Assembly (NCBI GenBank): GCA_023460575.1
Contig: JAEWPQ010000272.1
Span: forward strand, 1-47,305
DNA length: 47,305 bases
Source of the DNA: Bacillota bacterium
GTDB taxonomy: Bacteria; Bacillota; Clostridia; Lachnospirales; Lachnospiraceae
Direction: 5' to 3'
Made by a program: the position numbers and the translations under genes. Positions within the stretch are counted from its first letter, which is position 1, and the number at the start of each line of letters is the position of its first letter. The notes under the pieces were generated by a model that saw only the letters and a list, made by a program, of their open reading frames with translations, had not been told where the DNA came from and searched no databases. Positions 17,328 through 24,495 of the stretch are shown here, piece after piece.

Positions 17328-18347
17328 TCATGAAATATTAGCATTACCAACCGATTCCCCTGTAATCAGCTCACCCTCCACAATAATCTGTTCTGTGAAA
17401 GTAGTCTTGGGTTTTTCGATTGTGCTTATCAATTTTTTGGCGGCCTGCATACCGATTGCCGCTGTGTCCTGGCGAATGGTAGTAAGCCTGGGGTTTAATA
17501 GCTGTGATAATCTGCTGCCGTCATATCCGGCAATGGAGATATCATCCGGAACCCTTATATTTCTTACCCGGATTTCATTAAGACCTCCGATCAGCGCTGT
17601 ATCATCGGGATATAAGATACAGGTTGGCGGATCTTTTCTGTCTAACAGCTCACTGGTACATGCCATGGCCTGACTGACATCCAGATAATCCGCTTCCAGT
17701 ACATAATCATCAGGTACCGAAAGCTCTTTACTTTCAAGAAAGCGATAAAAGCTGGTGAGTCTCGTCTTTGTTACGGTGCTGCTTGCCTGCCCGTGTATGT
17801 AGGCAATCTTTCTATGGCCTTTTTCATAAATATATTCCATCAGGCTCTGGATGCCCTTTACGTTATCGGATAAAACAGAGGAGCAATTTTCATTGATATG
17901 ATCAATTGTTACAACCGGAATGTCCCCGTTTAAAAGATCAATCACCTCAGGATTGTCGAATTGTACGCAGGCAATCACCACACCATCTACATTCCTGTAT
18001 TTGCAGTGGTCATAATAGGAAACCTTCTTTTTTCCTATCTGCCCGTTAATAAATGTAATATCATACCCCTGCTTTTCTGCCTCTACCTTAAATCCCTCCA
18101 GAACCGCGGCAAAATACTCATGAGTCAGACCGCTGTTAGCCTCATCAACAAACAGAACTCCAATGTTATAGCTTCTGTTTGTCTTTAAGGATCTTGCTGC
18201 AGCATTGGGATAATATCCCAGTTTCTCCGCTGCCTGCTTAACTCTTATTTTAGTGCTCTCCCCGATGTCATTCTGATCATTAAGCGCCTTACTCACTGTG
18301 GCAACGGATACCCCGCAGTGCTGTGCCAGTTCTTTCATAGAAATCAT
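17328..18347 (-). CDS. LacI family regulator of the cellobiose genes
   Basis: A 339-residue LacI/GalR regulator. The DNA-binding head MKELAQHCGVSVATVSKALN (about 4-23) and the hinge with AAARSLKTNRSYNIGVLF are intact, followed by a periplasmic-binding-protein-like sensor domain with CILYPDDTALIGGLNEI and ISIAGYDGSRLSQLL-type segments. The ATG at 18347 is preferred, with AAGGA eight bases upstream; the ATG at 18356 abuts the ribosome site. It heads the operon for the binding protein, permeases and GH1 enzyme and faces the GH94 gene. Identical operator-like sequences lie downstream of both promoters, so it should repress itself, the operon and the phosphorylase. Confidence 0.92.
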   Translation of the reverse strand: MISMKELAQHCGVSVATVSKALNDQNDIGESTKIRVKQAAEKLGYYPNAAARSLKTNRSYNIGVLFVDEANSGLTHEYFAAVLEGFKVEAEKQGYDITFINGQIGKKKVSYYDHCKYRNVDGVVIACVQFDNPEVIDLLNGDIPVVTIDHINENCSSVLSDNVKGIQSLMEYIYEKGHRKIAYIHGQASSTVTKTRLTSFYRFLESKELSVPDDYVLEADYLDVSQAMACTSELLDRKDPPTCILYPDDTALIGGLNEIRVRNIRVPDDISIAGYDGSRLSQLLNPRLTTIRQDTAAIGMQAAKKLISTIEKPKTTFTEQIIVEGELITGESVGNANIS

Positions 18348-18364
18348 ATGTCTCATCCTTTTAA

Positions 18365-18378
18365 CTTAATCGTTTTCG
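18365..18378. promoter_or_regulatory. LacI-type operator, lacI side
   Basis: CTTAATCGTTTTCG contains the LacI-family core AA-N-CG-N-TT around a central CG. It begins within about ten bases of the lacI -10, overlapping the predicted start. The same 14 bases recur at 18582-18595. Confidence 0.68.
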
Positions 18379-18385
18379 TGTTTTC

Positions 18386-18414
18386 ACTATACCCCTTCCA
18401 GCGGTAAAAATCAA
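18386..18414 (-). promoter_or_regulatory. Promoter of the lacI-ABC-GH1 operon
   Basis: Minus strand TTGATT (18409-18414), 17 bp, TATAGT (18386-18391). The operator copy at 18365-18378 lies immediately downstream. Confidence 0.65.
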
Positions 18415-18527
18415 CAAGTTTTTTCTTTTTTGTCTAGTTTATATAGATTATGTGCGTATTATTTGTGCATATTTACTTTTCTTATTCGGTTTATCTATTG
18501 TAAATTTCATTATTTAAAAAATTCCTC

Positions 18528-18556
18528 TTGTTTTTTTTCTCAACCCGCGCTATTAT
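18528..18556 (+). promoter_or_regulatory. Promoter of the GH94 gene
   Basis: TTGTTT (18528-18533), 17 bp, TATTAT (18551-18556). The predicted start is near 18563, about 20 bp before the operator copy. Confidence 0.6.
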
Positions 18557-18581
18557 GACCGTATAACTCCCTATTATTTTT

Positions 18582-18595
18582 CTTAATCGTTTTCG
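18582..18595. promoter_or_regulatory. LacI-type operator, GH94 side
   Basis: Exact repeat of CTTAATCGTTTTCG, here extended by AAAA so that TTTTCGAAAA is also a palindrome. It lies in the leader of the GH94 gene, where a bound repressor could act as a roadblock. Confidence 0.68.
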
Positions 18596-18649
18596 AAAAA
18601 TGTCGTTTTTAGGGATTTGGGTCATCCAACAGGAAGGAGTTATTTAACT

Positions 18650-21085
18650 ATGAAATATGGATATTTTAATGACCAGGACAAAGAATATGTAATTACTGCC
18701 CCAGATACTCCTCTGCCATGGATCAACTATCTGGGCAGCGAAAATTTCTTTTCGCTGGTTTCCAATACCGGAGGTGGCTACAGCTTTTATAAAGATGCCA
18801 AAATGCTCCGGCTGACAAGGTACCGTTATAATAATGTTCCTCTGGACAGCAACGGACACTACTACTACATTAATGAAAACGGCACTATTTGGAATCCGGG
18901 CTGGCAGCCTGCAAAGACTCCGCTGGATTTTTACGAATGCCGCCATGGACTTGGAGTGACCCGTTTCACAGGGAAGAAAAATGGCTTGTGCGCAAATGTG
19001 ACAGCCTTTGTACCTTTAGGAGACTCCTGTGAAATCAACCAGGTGACATTAAAGAATGAAAGCAACACCACCAAAGAATTTACCCTGTATTCCTACGTGG
19101 AATTCTGTCTGTGGAATGCCATGGATGATATGACCAACTATCAGAGAAATTTCAATACCGGAGAGGTGGAAGTTGAAGGTTCCGTCATTTATCATAAAAC
19201 AGAATACAGAGAAAGAAGAAATCATTATGCCTATTACTCCGTCAATACCGATATTCAGGGTTTTGATACTGACAGGAATACGTTTATAGGCGTGTATGGC
19301 TCCAATCAGAATCCTGCCATGGTGGAAAAGAATAATTCCGGTAATTCCATGGCCAGCGGCTGGTCTCCTATCGGTTCCCACCGGATCACGCTCCAATTAA
19401 AACCCGGAGAGGAAAAAACCTTTGTCTTTGTTCTTGGATATGCAGAGAATGAACAGGACTCAAAATGGAGCGCACCAGATATCATTAACAAGACGCCCTC
19501 CAATGCTGTTCTGGAAAAATACCGCACTGCCTCAGATATAGAAAAAGCCCTTGAAAAGCTGAAACATTACTGGACAGATCTTCTCTCTACTTACAGCGTA
19601 ACACTGGAGGAAGAAAAAACGGCACGTATGGTTAACATCTGGAATCAGTATCAGTGCATGGTAACCTTTAATATGTCCCGCTCCGCTTCCTATTATGAAT
19701 CAGGAACAGGAAGAGGTATGGGATTCCGTGATTCCTGTCAGGACTTACTTGGTTTTGTTCACATGATACCGGAACGGGCAAGGGAGCGCATCATCGACAT
19801 TGCCTCTACCCAGTTTGAAGACGGAAGTGCTTACCATCAATATCAGCCTCTTACCAAAAGAGGAAATATGGACATCGGAAGTGGTTTTAATGATGATCCG
19901 CTCTGGCTTATTGCAGGAGTCAGTGCATACATACGCGAAACCGGTGACTGGGATATCTTAAAAGAAAATGTTCCTTTCGATAACGATGCCTGCAAGAGCC
20001 AGACTCTAATGGAACATTTAAGACGTTCCTTTGGATTCACAAAATCTAATTTAGGACCACACGGCCTCCCTCTCATCGGGCGTGCCGACTGGAATGACTG
20101 CCTTAATTTAAATTGCTTCTCAATGGAACCCGGAGAATCATTTCAGACCACAGGTCCCTCGGAAGGACCTGTGGCAGAGTCTCTGATGATCGCGGGAATG
20201 TATGTAAAATACGGAAAAGAATACGCAGAAATCTGCCGTTTAACAGGACTGGAGAAGGAAGCCGCCGAAGCAGAAGCTTCTGTAAAAGAAGTTTACGATG
20301 CTGTCCTTAAATCCGGCTGGGACGGAGAATGGTTTCTTCGTGCCTATGATGCTTTCGGCAATAAAGTTGGCTCCAAAGAGTGCAAAGAAGGTCAGATCTT
20401 TATTGAGCCACAGGGCTTTTGCGTAATGGGCGGAATTGGAATTGAAGAAGGCCTGGCAAAGAAAGCTCTTGACAGTGTGCAGGAAAGGCTTGAAACCACC
20501 TACGGAATCGTTCTTCATCAGCCAGCATACCAGACTTATCATAAGGAGCTGGGTGAAATTTCGTCCTATCCGCCTGGATATAAAGAAAATGCAGGAATTT
20601 TCTGCCACAACAACCCATGGATTTCCATAGCAGAGACCATGATCGGCAGAGGAAACCGTGCTTTTGAAATTTACCGCAAAACGGCTCCTGCCTATACAGA
20701 AGAGATCAGCGAGATTCATAAGACAGAACCTTACTGCTATTCCCAGATGATAGCCGGTAAAGATGCCGCCAATTTCGGCGAAGCAAAGAACAGCTGGCTG
20801 ACCGGTACTGCAGCCTGGACCTTTGTCTGTATCTCCCAGCACATTTTAGGCATACGGCCCGGTTTCCATGGCTTAATTGTAAATCCCTGCCTCCCGGATT
20901 CAATCGGAGAATTTTCTGCTGTCCGCAGGTTCCGGGGTGCCAGCTACCACATTCATGTGGTAAGAAACGGTGAAACAGGAAATAAAATTTCTTCTTTCCT
21001 GGTAGACGGAGTTTCCATTAAAGGAAATGAGATCCCTATTCAGGAAGGCAAAAATGAATATCATGTAAATTTGATATTAGAATAA
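18650..21085 (+). CDS. GH94 cellobiose phosphorylase
   Basis: This enzyme splits cellobiose with phosphate to glucose-1-phosphate and glucose, conserving bond energy. The 811 residues match in length and closely in sequence the Clostridium thermocellum enzyme as I recall it. Features include the N-terminal beta-sandwich start MKYGYFNDQDKEYVITAP, MVNIWNQYQCMVTFNMSRSAS, GMGFRDSCQDLLGF, GRADWNDCLNLNCF with the general acid Asp483, EGQIFIEPQGFCVMGGIG, and SYPPGYKENAGIFCHNN in the phosphate and sugar site. The ATG at 18650 has GGAAGGAG upstream; an in-frame start at 18617 is not supported. Cytoplasmic, it would act on cellobiose brought in by the divergent ABC operon. Confidence 0.95.
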   Translation: MKYGYFNDQDKEYVITAPDTPLPWINYLGSENFFSLVSNTGGGYSFYKDAKMLRLTRYRYNNVPLDSNGHYYYINENGTIWNPGWQPAKTPLDFYECRHGLGVTRFTGKKNGLCANVTAFVPLGDSCEINQVTLKNESNTTKEFTLYSYVEFCLWNAMDDMTNYQRNFNTGEVEVEGSVIYHKTEYRERRNHYAYYSVNTDIQGFDTDRNTFIGVYGSNQNPAMVEKNNSGNSMASGWSPIGSHRITLQLKPGEEKTFVFVLGYAENEQDSKWSAPDIINKTPSNAVLEKYRTASDIEKALEKLKHYWTDLLSTYSVTLEEEKTARMVNIWNQYQCMVTFNMSRSASYYESGTGRGMGFRDSCQDLLGFVHMIPERARERIIDIASTQFEDGSAYHQYQPLTKRGNMDIGSGFNDDPLWLIAGVSAYIRETGDWDILKENVPFDNDACKSQTLMEHLRRSFGFTKSNLGPHGLPLIGRADWNDCLNLNCFSMEPGESFQTTGPSEGPVAESLMIAGMYVKYGKEYAEICRLTGLEKEAAEAEASVKEVYDAVLKSGWDGEWFLRAYDAFGNKVGSKECKEGQIFIEPQGFCVMGGIGIEEGLAKKALDSVQERLETTYGIVLHQPAYQTYHKELGEISSYPPGYKENAGIFCHNNPWISIAETMIGRGNRAFEIYRKTAPAYTEEISEIHKTEPYCYSQMIAGKDAANFGEAKNSWLTGTAAWTFVCISQHILGIRPGFHGLIVNPCLPDSIGEFSAVRRFRGASYHIHVVRNGETGNKISSFLVDGVSIKGNEIPIQEGKNEYHVNLILE

Positions 21086-21090
21086 GCTTC

Positions 21091-21126
21091 AGGGGCAAAA
21101 CCATAATTATGGCTTTGCCCCTTTGA
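21091..21126 (+). terminator. Terminator after GH94
   Basis: A 9-bp stem AGGGGCAAA/TTTGCCCCT (21091-21099 with 21114-21122), extended by an inner CCAT/ATGG pair and followed by a short T-rich stretch. Confidence 0.75.
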
Positions 21127-21177
21127 ATTTATATGGTATAGTTATAAATAGAAAGAAATGGAAAAGGAGGCAGAGAT

Positions 21178-21729
21178 ATGAACTTCTCTCAATTAGTTAA
21201 GGAACGTTATTCCGTCAGGAAATTCAGTGACCGGAAAATAGAACCGGACACATTAAAACTGATCCTGGAGGCCGGTAAGGCTGCTCCCACAGCATGTAAT
21301 TATCAGCCTCAGCGTATTCTAGTATTGGACAGTGATGAGAATCTTGCAAAACTAAAGATATGTACCCCCTATCATTTTCATGCACCCATGGCTCTTTTAA
21401 TCTGCTATGACACTGCAGTAAGCTGGAAAAGATCCTATGATCAGGAAGATATGGGACCGGTGGATGCAAGCATTGTAACGACACAGATGATGCTGCAGGC
21501 TGCAGAACTTGGGCTTGGAACCACCTGGGTAGGCCATTTCGACCCAACAGCCATAAGAGAATCGTTTCATATCCCGGAAGCTTTTATTCCTGTGGCACTG
21601 CTCCCCCTTGGTTATCCACGAGAAGACTCAGTCCCACATCCCCTTCATGAAAAACGCTATGATTTAGACCATACCGTTTTCTTTAATTCCTTTCCTGATA
21701 CAGCCATAAACGAGGATGAAAACAGTTAA
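21178..21729 (+). CDS. Nitroreductase family protein
   Basis: A 183-residue FMN-dependent oxidoreductase of the nitroreductase superfamily. The N-terminal RYSVRKFSDRKIEPDTLKLILEAGKAAPTACNYQPQRILVL is the usual FMN phosphate and dimer contact region, and the later LGLGTTWVGHFD and PVALLPLGYP segments complete the fold. The native substrate cannot be inferred; such enzymes reduce quinones, nitro compounds or flavins using NAD(P)H. AGGAGG lies upstream of the ATG. It seems to be a single-gene unit between the GH94 terminator and a long hairpin. Confidence 0.9.
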   Translation: MNFSQLVKERYSVRKFSDRKIEPDTLKLILEAGKAAPTACNYQPQRILVLDSDENLAKLKICTPYHFHAPMALLICYDTAVSWKRSYDQEDMGPVDASIVTTQMMLQAAELGLGTTWVGHFDPTAIRESFHIPEAFIPVALLPLGYPREDSVPHPLHEKRYDLDHTVFFNSFPDTAINEDENS

Positions 21730-21737
21730 ATAAAACA

Positions 21738-21792
21738 CCCCCTGGCCGCTTTCGCTGAATGTTTGAGATTCAGACGAAAAGGTCTCAGGGGG
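21738..21792 (-). terminator. Long terminator hairpin after the CMD gene
   Basis: CCCCCTG (21738-21744) pairs with CAGGGGG (21786-21792), with further inner pairing of CGCTTTCG and TGAAT-type segments. On the minus strand it is followed by TGTTTTATTT, a U-rich tail. It serves the minus-strand operon and may stop nitroreductase transcripts too. Confidence 0.72.
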
Positions 21793-21820
21793 CGAATTAA
21801 TTTCTGAACTCTTCTATTTT

Positions 21821-22129
21821 CTATTCTTTGTCATATGCTTCCAGTGCAATGGGCAATGACTGAATCACTACATTTCCTGCAGCAGGCAGTCCAACCAGAA
21901 CACTGCTGATTATTTCCTCTCTTGTAGCTCCATGTGATTTTGCCAGCTGGACATGAAAAGGCAGACCGCTTTCCAGCCGCATTACGGCCATAACCGCAAT
22001 ATACGCAAGTTCCTCTGTTTTTTTGTCAAGTCCGCTTGCCATGTCAAGCTTATGAACCATCTCCATCCATGGTCCCTGAACCTCCGGTGCTTCCTGTGCA
22101 AATACTGAAAATGCATTACTTACCTGCAT
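21821..22129 (-). CDS. Carboxymuconolactone decarboxylase (CMD/AhpD-like) family protein without the Cys pair
   Basis: A 102-residue all-helical protein of the CMD family. The core LDKKTEELAYIAVMAVMRLESGLPFHVQLAKSHGATREEIISSVLVGLPAAG fits AhpD-like proteins, which normally carry E-x2-C-x2-C-x3-H. Here the His remains (PFHV) but both Cys are replaced, and the protein has no Cys at all. Peroxidase-reductase chemistry of the AhpD kind is therefore unlikely; the function is unknown. It is third in the tetR-zinc ribbon-CMD unit, with AAAGGAG upstream. Confidence 0.85.
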   Translation of the reverse strand: MQVSNAFSVFAQEAPEVQGPWMEMVHKLDMASGLDKKTEELAYIAVMAVMRLESGLPFHVQLAKSHGATREEIISSVLVGLPAAGNVVIQSLPIALEAYDKE

Positions 22130-22162
22130 ATATTTTTACTCCTTTCTTCTACGTGCCGCTGC

Positions 22163-22414
22163 TCATTCACGGCTAAATTCGCCCTTCCAGGCAGGCATTT
22201 TTTTCATACTGCTCACAGCAATTTTCTCTGCCGCTGTTTCATCAAAACCCTGGGACTCCATAATAAACCTGGTCATACCGGCCTTTGCCTCTTCAAATGT
22301 CCTCATGGTTCCGTCCGGTCTTGCACAATAAACACAGTAGTCTTTCTGCTCATCGCCTTCAGCAAAATCAGATTTCTTTTCCATGGGCATACCACAGGCT
22401 ATACATACCTTCAT
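22163..22414 (-). CDS. Small zinc-ribbon protein
   Basis: An 83-residue protein of the putative zinc ribbon family. The pairs CIACGMPM at residues 4-7 and YCVYCARPDG near residues 27-30 make a four-Cys zinc site. The rest is helical with a conserved-looking MTRFIMESQGF segment. Members often sit beside stress or redox regulators; the role is unknown. GGAGGAG precedes the ATG. It follows the TetR gene by 16 bp and is probably cotranscribed with it and the CMD gene. Confidence 0.8.
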   Translation of the reverse strand: MKVCIACGMPMEKKSDFAEGDEQKDYCVYCARPDGTMRTFEEAKAGMTRFIMESQGFDETAAEKIAVSSMKKMPAWKGEFSRE

Positions 22415-22430
22415 ATCCGCTCCTCCTCGT

Positions 22431-23012
22431 TTACTTCAAAATAAGACTTAAAAATGTATGTTTCAATTCTCCGGCATAACGCGCCAATACCGGTTCATCA
22501 GGAGAAAAGAAATCCTGGTTCCATAAGTAATAATGGATCAATCCAAGCCATGTATTAAAAAGCATATGGACAGGGATCTCTTTTATGGTGCCCTTCTTCA
22601 TCTCTCTTGACATCAGCAGGTTAAAATGATGGGCAATCGCAGACTGATTATCCGCATATACATACTGTACTTCAACCGGCAAAAGACTTCTTTCTGTAAT
22701 AAGGCGAAGATAAAAATCCTCATGTTCAATGAGAATCTTTAAATGCATATCCAGGAAATCATTAACGCTGATACTGGATTCTGCCATATCATGAAATTCA
22801 GCTGCAAGACTGATCTGAAACTCTCCAATGATACACTCCAAAAGATCATTCAGTGACTGGAAATGAGCAAAAACAGTTCCATGTGAGACCCCTGCCTCTT
22901 TGGCAATCCTTGCAGTCGAAGCAGAAAAACCCTCTTTTGCATATATCCGGCATGCGGTATCCATAATTTTCTGCCTGGTTGTTTCTTTTTGTATCTGTCT
23001 TTTTGATTTCAT
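22431..23012 (-). CDS. TetR/AcrR family regulator of the zinc-ribbon/CMD operon
   Basis: A 193-residue TetR-type repressor. The helix-turn-helix spans about residues 14-55 (RQKIMDTACRIYAKEGFSAS, ARIAKEAGVSHGTVFAHFQS). The C-terminal ligand domain has no family-specific mark I can name. The ATG at 23012 is used, with GGTGG eight bases upstream; a TTG at 23027 is possible but has a poorer ribosome site. It leads its own operon, and a perfect 14-bp palindrome overlaps its promoter, so autoregulation is very likely. Confidence 0.88.
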   Translation of the reverse strand: MKSKRQIQKETTRQKIMDTACRIYAKEGFSASTARIAKEAGVSHGTVFAHFQSLNDLLECIIGEFQISLAAEFHDMAESSISVNDFLDMHLKILIEHEDFYLRLITERSLLPVEVQYVYADNQSAIAHHFNLLMSREMKKGTIKEIPVHMLFNTWLGLIHYYLWNQDFFSPDEPVLARYAGELKHTFLSLILK

Positions 23013-23032
23013 ATTAATGACCACCAACTCAT

Positions 23033-23046
23033 TGAGTATATACTCA
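23033..23046. promoter_or_regulatory. TetR operator palindrome
   Basis: TGAGTATATACTCA is a perfect 14-bp palindrome touching the downstream edge of the -10. A second overlapping inverted repeat, ACTCATTGAGT, adjoins it. Confidence 0.72.
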
Positions 23047-23073
23047 TTATAATGTTTTTTTCTCAGATGTCAA
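23046..23073 (-). promoter_or_regulatory. Promoter of the tetR-zinc ribbon-CMD operon
   Basis: Minus strand TTGACA (23068-23073), 16 bp, TATAAT (23046-23051). Both hexamers are consensus, as expected for a repressed but intrinsically strong promoter. Confidence 0.75.
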
Positions 23074-23094
23074 TGTTTTTTTTGCCTGAACCAG

Positions 23095-23748
23095 CTAGTT
23101 CTTCTCTCCAGTTATGCTTAATCCCATAAAATCCTTTTTTACTGTTGCGTCCTTAAGTTTGCTGCTGTCAAGAAGTTCCTGTATCTCTTCCTGTGTATAA
23201 GAAGCATTCAGAGAAGAAAGAAATCCTGGTCTGATTTCTTTTGGTTTTGTGTTTAAATATATCATATATCGTTTGAAAAAACTGATATCCCGTCTCATAT
23301 CTGTAATACAATACCTTCCCCCCGGACGAAGGACTCTGTAAATCTCATTAAAAACTTCAACCGGATCTTCCCATTCATGCATGGATCCATTGGATATCAC
23401 ACAATCAAATGCTGCGTCAGGTAAGGGCATATTCATGCCATTCCCCTGTACATAGCGGGCATCAATTCCATATTCCTTAGCATTTTTCTCCGCAATACGG
23501 ATCATGGCCGGACTGATCTCACATCCGGTAAAAGTTCTGGGATTTACCTGTTTTGCCAGTTCCAACCCCACATACCCGGGACCAGGACCAATTTCCAGGA
23601 TATCTCCGCCATGAATTCCGGAGGATATCATTTCAGCTACACCATTCCACCCCTTATCTCTCATACCTTTTGCAAACTCATCAAAAATCTCTGCTGTCAC
23701 TTCACTCTGGATTCCCTCATTCGTTTCAACAATTCTCGCTGCTGTCAT
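23095..23748 (-). CDS. Class I SAM-dependent methyltransferase
   Basis: A 217-residue methyltransferase of the Methyltransf_11/UbiE-like group. Motif I is ILEIGPGPGYVGLEL (about 50-64). The acidic end of strand 2 is TGCEISPAMI, motif II FDCVISNGSMHEWEDP and motif III LRPGGRYCITDMR. The substrate is unknown. The ATG overlaps the end of padR by 23 bp and has AGGAG six bases upstream, so it is coupled to PadR and presumably under PadR control. A link to toxin or drug resistance, as with some PadR partners, is possible but unsupported. Confidence 0.88.
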   Translation of the reverse strand: MTAARIVETNEGIQSEVTAEIFDEFAKGMRDKGWNGVAEMISSGIHGGDILEIGPGPGYVGLELAKQVNPRTFTGCEISPAMIRIAEKNAKEYGIDARYVQGNGMNMPLPDAAFDCVISNGSMHEWEDPVEVFNEIYRVLRPGGRYCITDMRRDISFFKRYMIYLNTKPKEIRPGFLSSLNASYTQEEIQELLDSSKLKDATVKKDFMGLSITGEKN

Positions 23749-24289
23749 AGGCTGCTCCTTTCTTTCTTATGGCTCCCGCGGATTCTTCCGCCCAGTTTAA
23801 TTCGGCTCTGTAATGCATGATATGATGATTAAATATAATCTCAGCGTAAGTCTTCATATCTTCAGGTATGACCTTTTCCATCTCTGTTCGATGCTCTTCA
23901 ATTCCTTTCAGCACTGTTTTCAGATGGTTGACATGACGAGTAAGGCTCTGGAGAAAATCCGCTGCAGTGAGATATTCAGAAAAATAGAATGCGGCATCAG
24001 CTTCAAAAACAGGACGATAATTCATATCCAAAGTCTGTTTCAGAAGTTCCTTAAACTTCTCCGCTCCTGTCTCTCCTACAAAATACACCGTTTTTTCCGG
24101 TCTTGTACTTTGCTTATCTCTTAAAGCTGTCAGAATTCCGGATGCTTCCATCTTCTCAAGGTGGTAATATAAATTCGGAAGTTTTATATTGGTAAAATCC
24201 TCCAGCTGTTCTTCCATAATTTTTTTAATCTGGTAGCCATGCTGAGGCCCAAACCGCAGTAATATCCCGAGTATATACAAAGGTATCAT
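23726..24289 (-). CDS. PadR family transcriptional regulator
   Basis: A 187-residue PadR-type regulator. The winged helix (MIPLYILGILLRFGPQHGYQIKKIMEEQ, then LPNLYYHLEKMEASGIL, about 1-80) is followed by a helical Vir_C-like dimerisation domain (about 95-185). The ATG at 24289 is preferred, with AAGGA six bases upstream; the reading from 24295 uses a TTG directly after the ribosome site. Two copies of a symmetric sequence flank the -10 of its consensus promoter, so it should repress itself and the methyltransferase gene. Confidence 0.9.
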   Translation of the reverse strand: MIPLYILGILLRFGPQHGYQIKKIMEEQLEDFTNIKLPNLYYHLEKMEASGILTALRDKQSTRPEKTVYFVGETGAEKFKELLKQTLDMNYRPVFEADAAFYFSEYLTAADFLQSLTRHVNHLKTVLKGIEEHRTEMEKVIPEDMKTYAEIIFNHHIMHYRAELNWAEESAGAIRKKGAAYDSSENC

Positions 24290-24306
24290 TTCCAATCCTT
24301 CTTTCT

Positions 24307-24322
24307 TAGTCAGTACTGACTA
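24307..24322. promoter_or_regulatory. PadR operator, downstream copy
   Basis: TAGTCAGTACTGACTA is a perfect 16-bp palindrome between the -10 and the padR start. Its core TCAGTACTGA recurs exactly 32 bp upstream. Confidence 0.75.
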
Positions 24323-24334
24323 TCTAATAAGTTC

Positions 24335-24363
24335 ATTATACTCAGTACTGACTATCTTGTCAA
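24335..24363 (-). promoter_or_regulatory. Consensus promoter of padR-methyltransferase
   Basis: Minus strand TTGACA (24358-24363), 17 bp, TATAAT (24335-24340). Both hexamers and the spacer are ideal, and the second operator copy fills the spacer. Confidence 0.82.
24342..24354. promoter_or_regulatory. PadR operator, spacer copy
   Basis: TCAGTACTGACTA repeats 13 of 16 bases of the downstream palindrome and lies between the -35 and -10. Confidence 0.7.
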
Positions 24364-24495
24364 TAGTATTCTCCCTTTAAAAACATGATAATAATCAGAT
24401 AAATCATTTTTTTCTTATTCAGCCATTTGTTAGGTATTTGGGTGCTTTACTGGCATAAAATGGTTATATACTGTGTATGGAAAGGCAGACTTGTC

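Noticed and set aside
17300..17350. Overlap of the binding-protein gene with lacI through a start at 17350
   Set aside because: The signal peptide and ribosome site place the start at 17299; the overlap is an artefact of the longest open frame.
18448..18475. TGTGC repeats between lacI and GH94 as a possible catabolite (CcpA) site
   Set aside because: They do not fit the cre consensus and lie between the two promoters without a clear partner; probably chance in A/T-rich DNA.
20240..20842. 200-residue open frame on the minus strand inside the GH94 gene
   Set aside because: It is fully inside a well-conserved enzyme gene, has no ribosome site or family resemblance, and its composition is that of an antisense shadow.
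24427..24495. Longer N terminus or signal peptide for the S8 protein
   Set aside because: The extra residues are not family-like; the start at 24496 gives the conserved N-terminal region and has AAAGG upstream.
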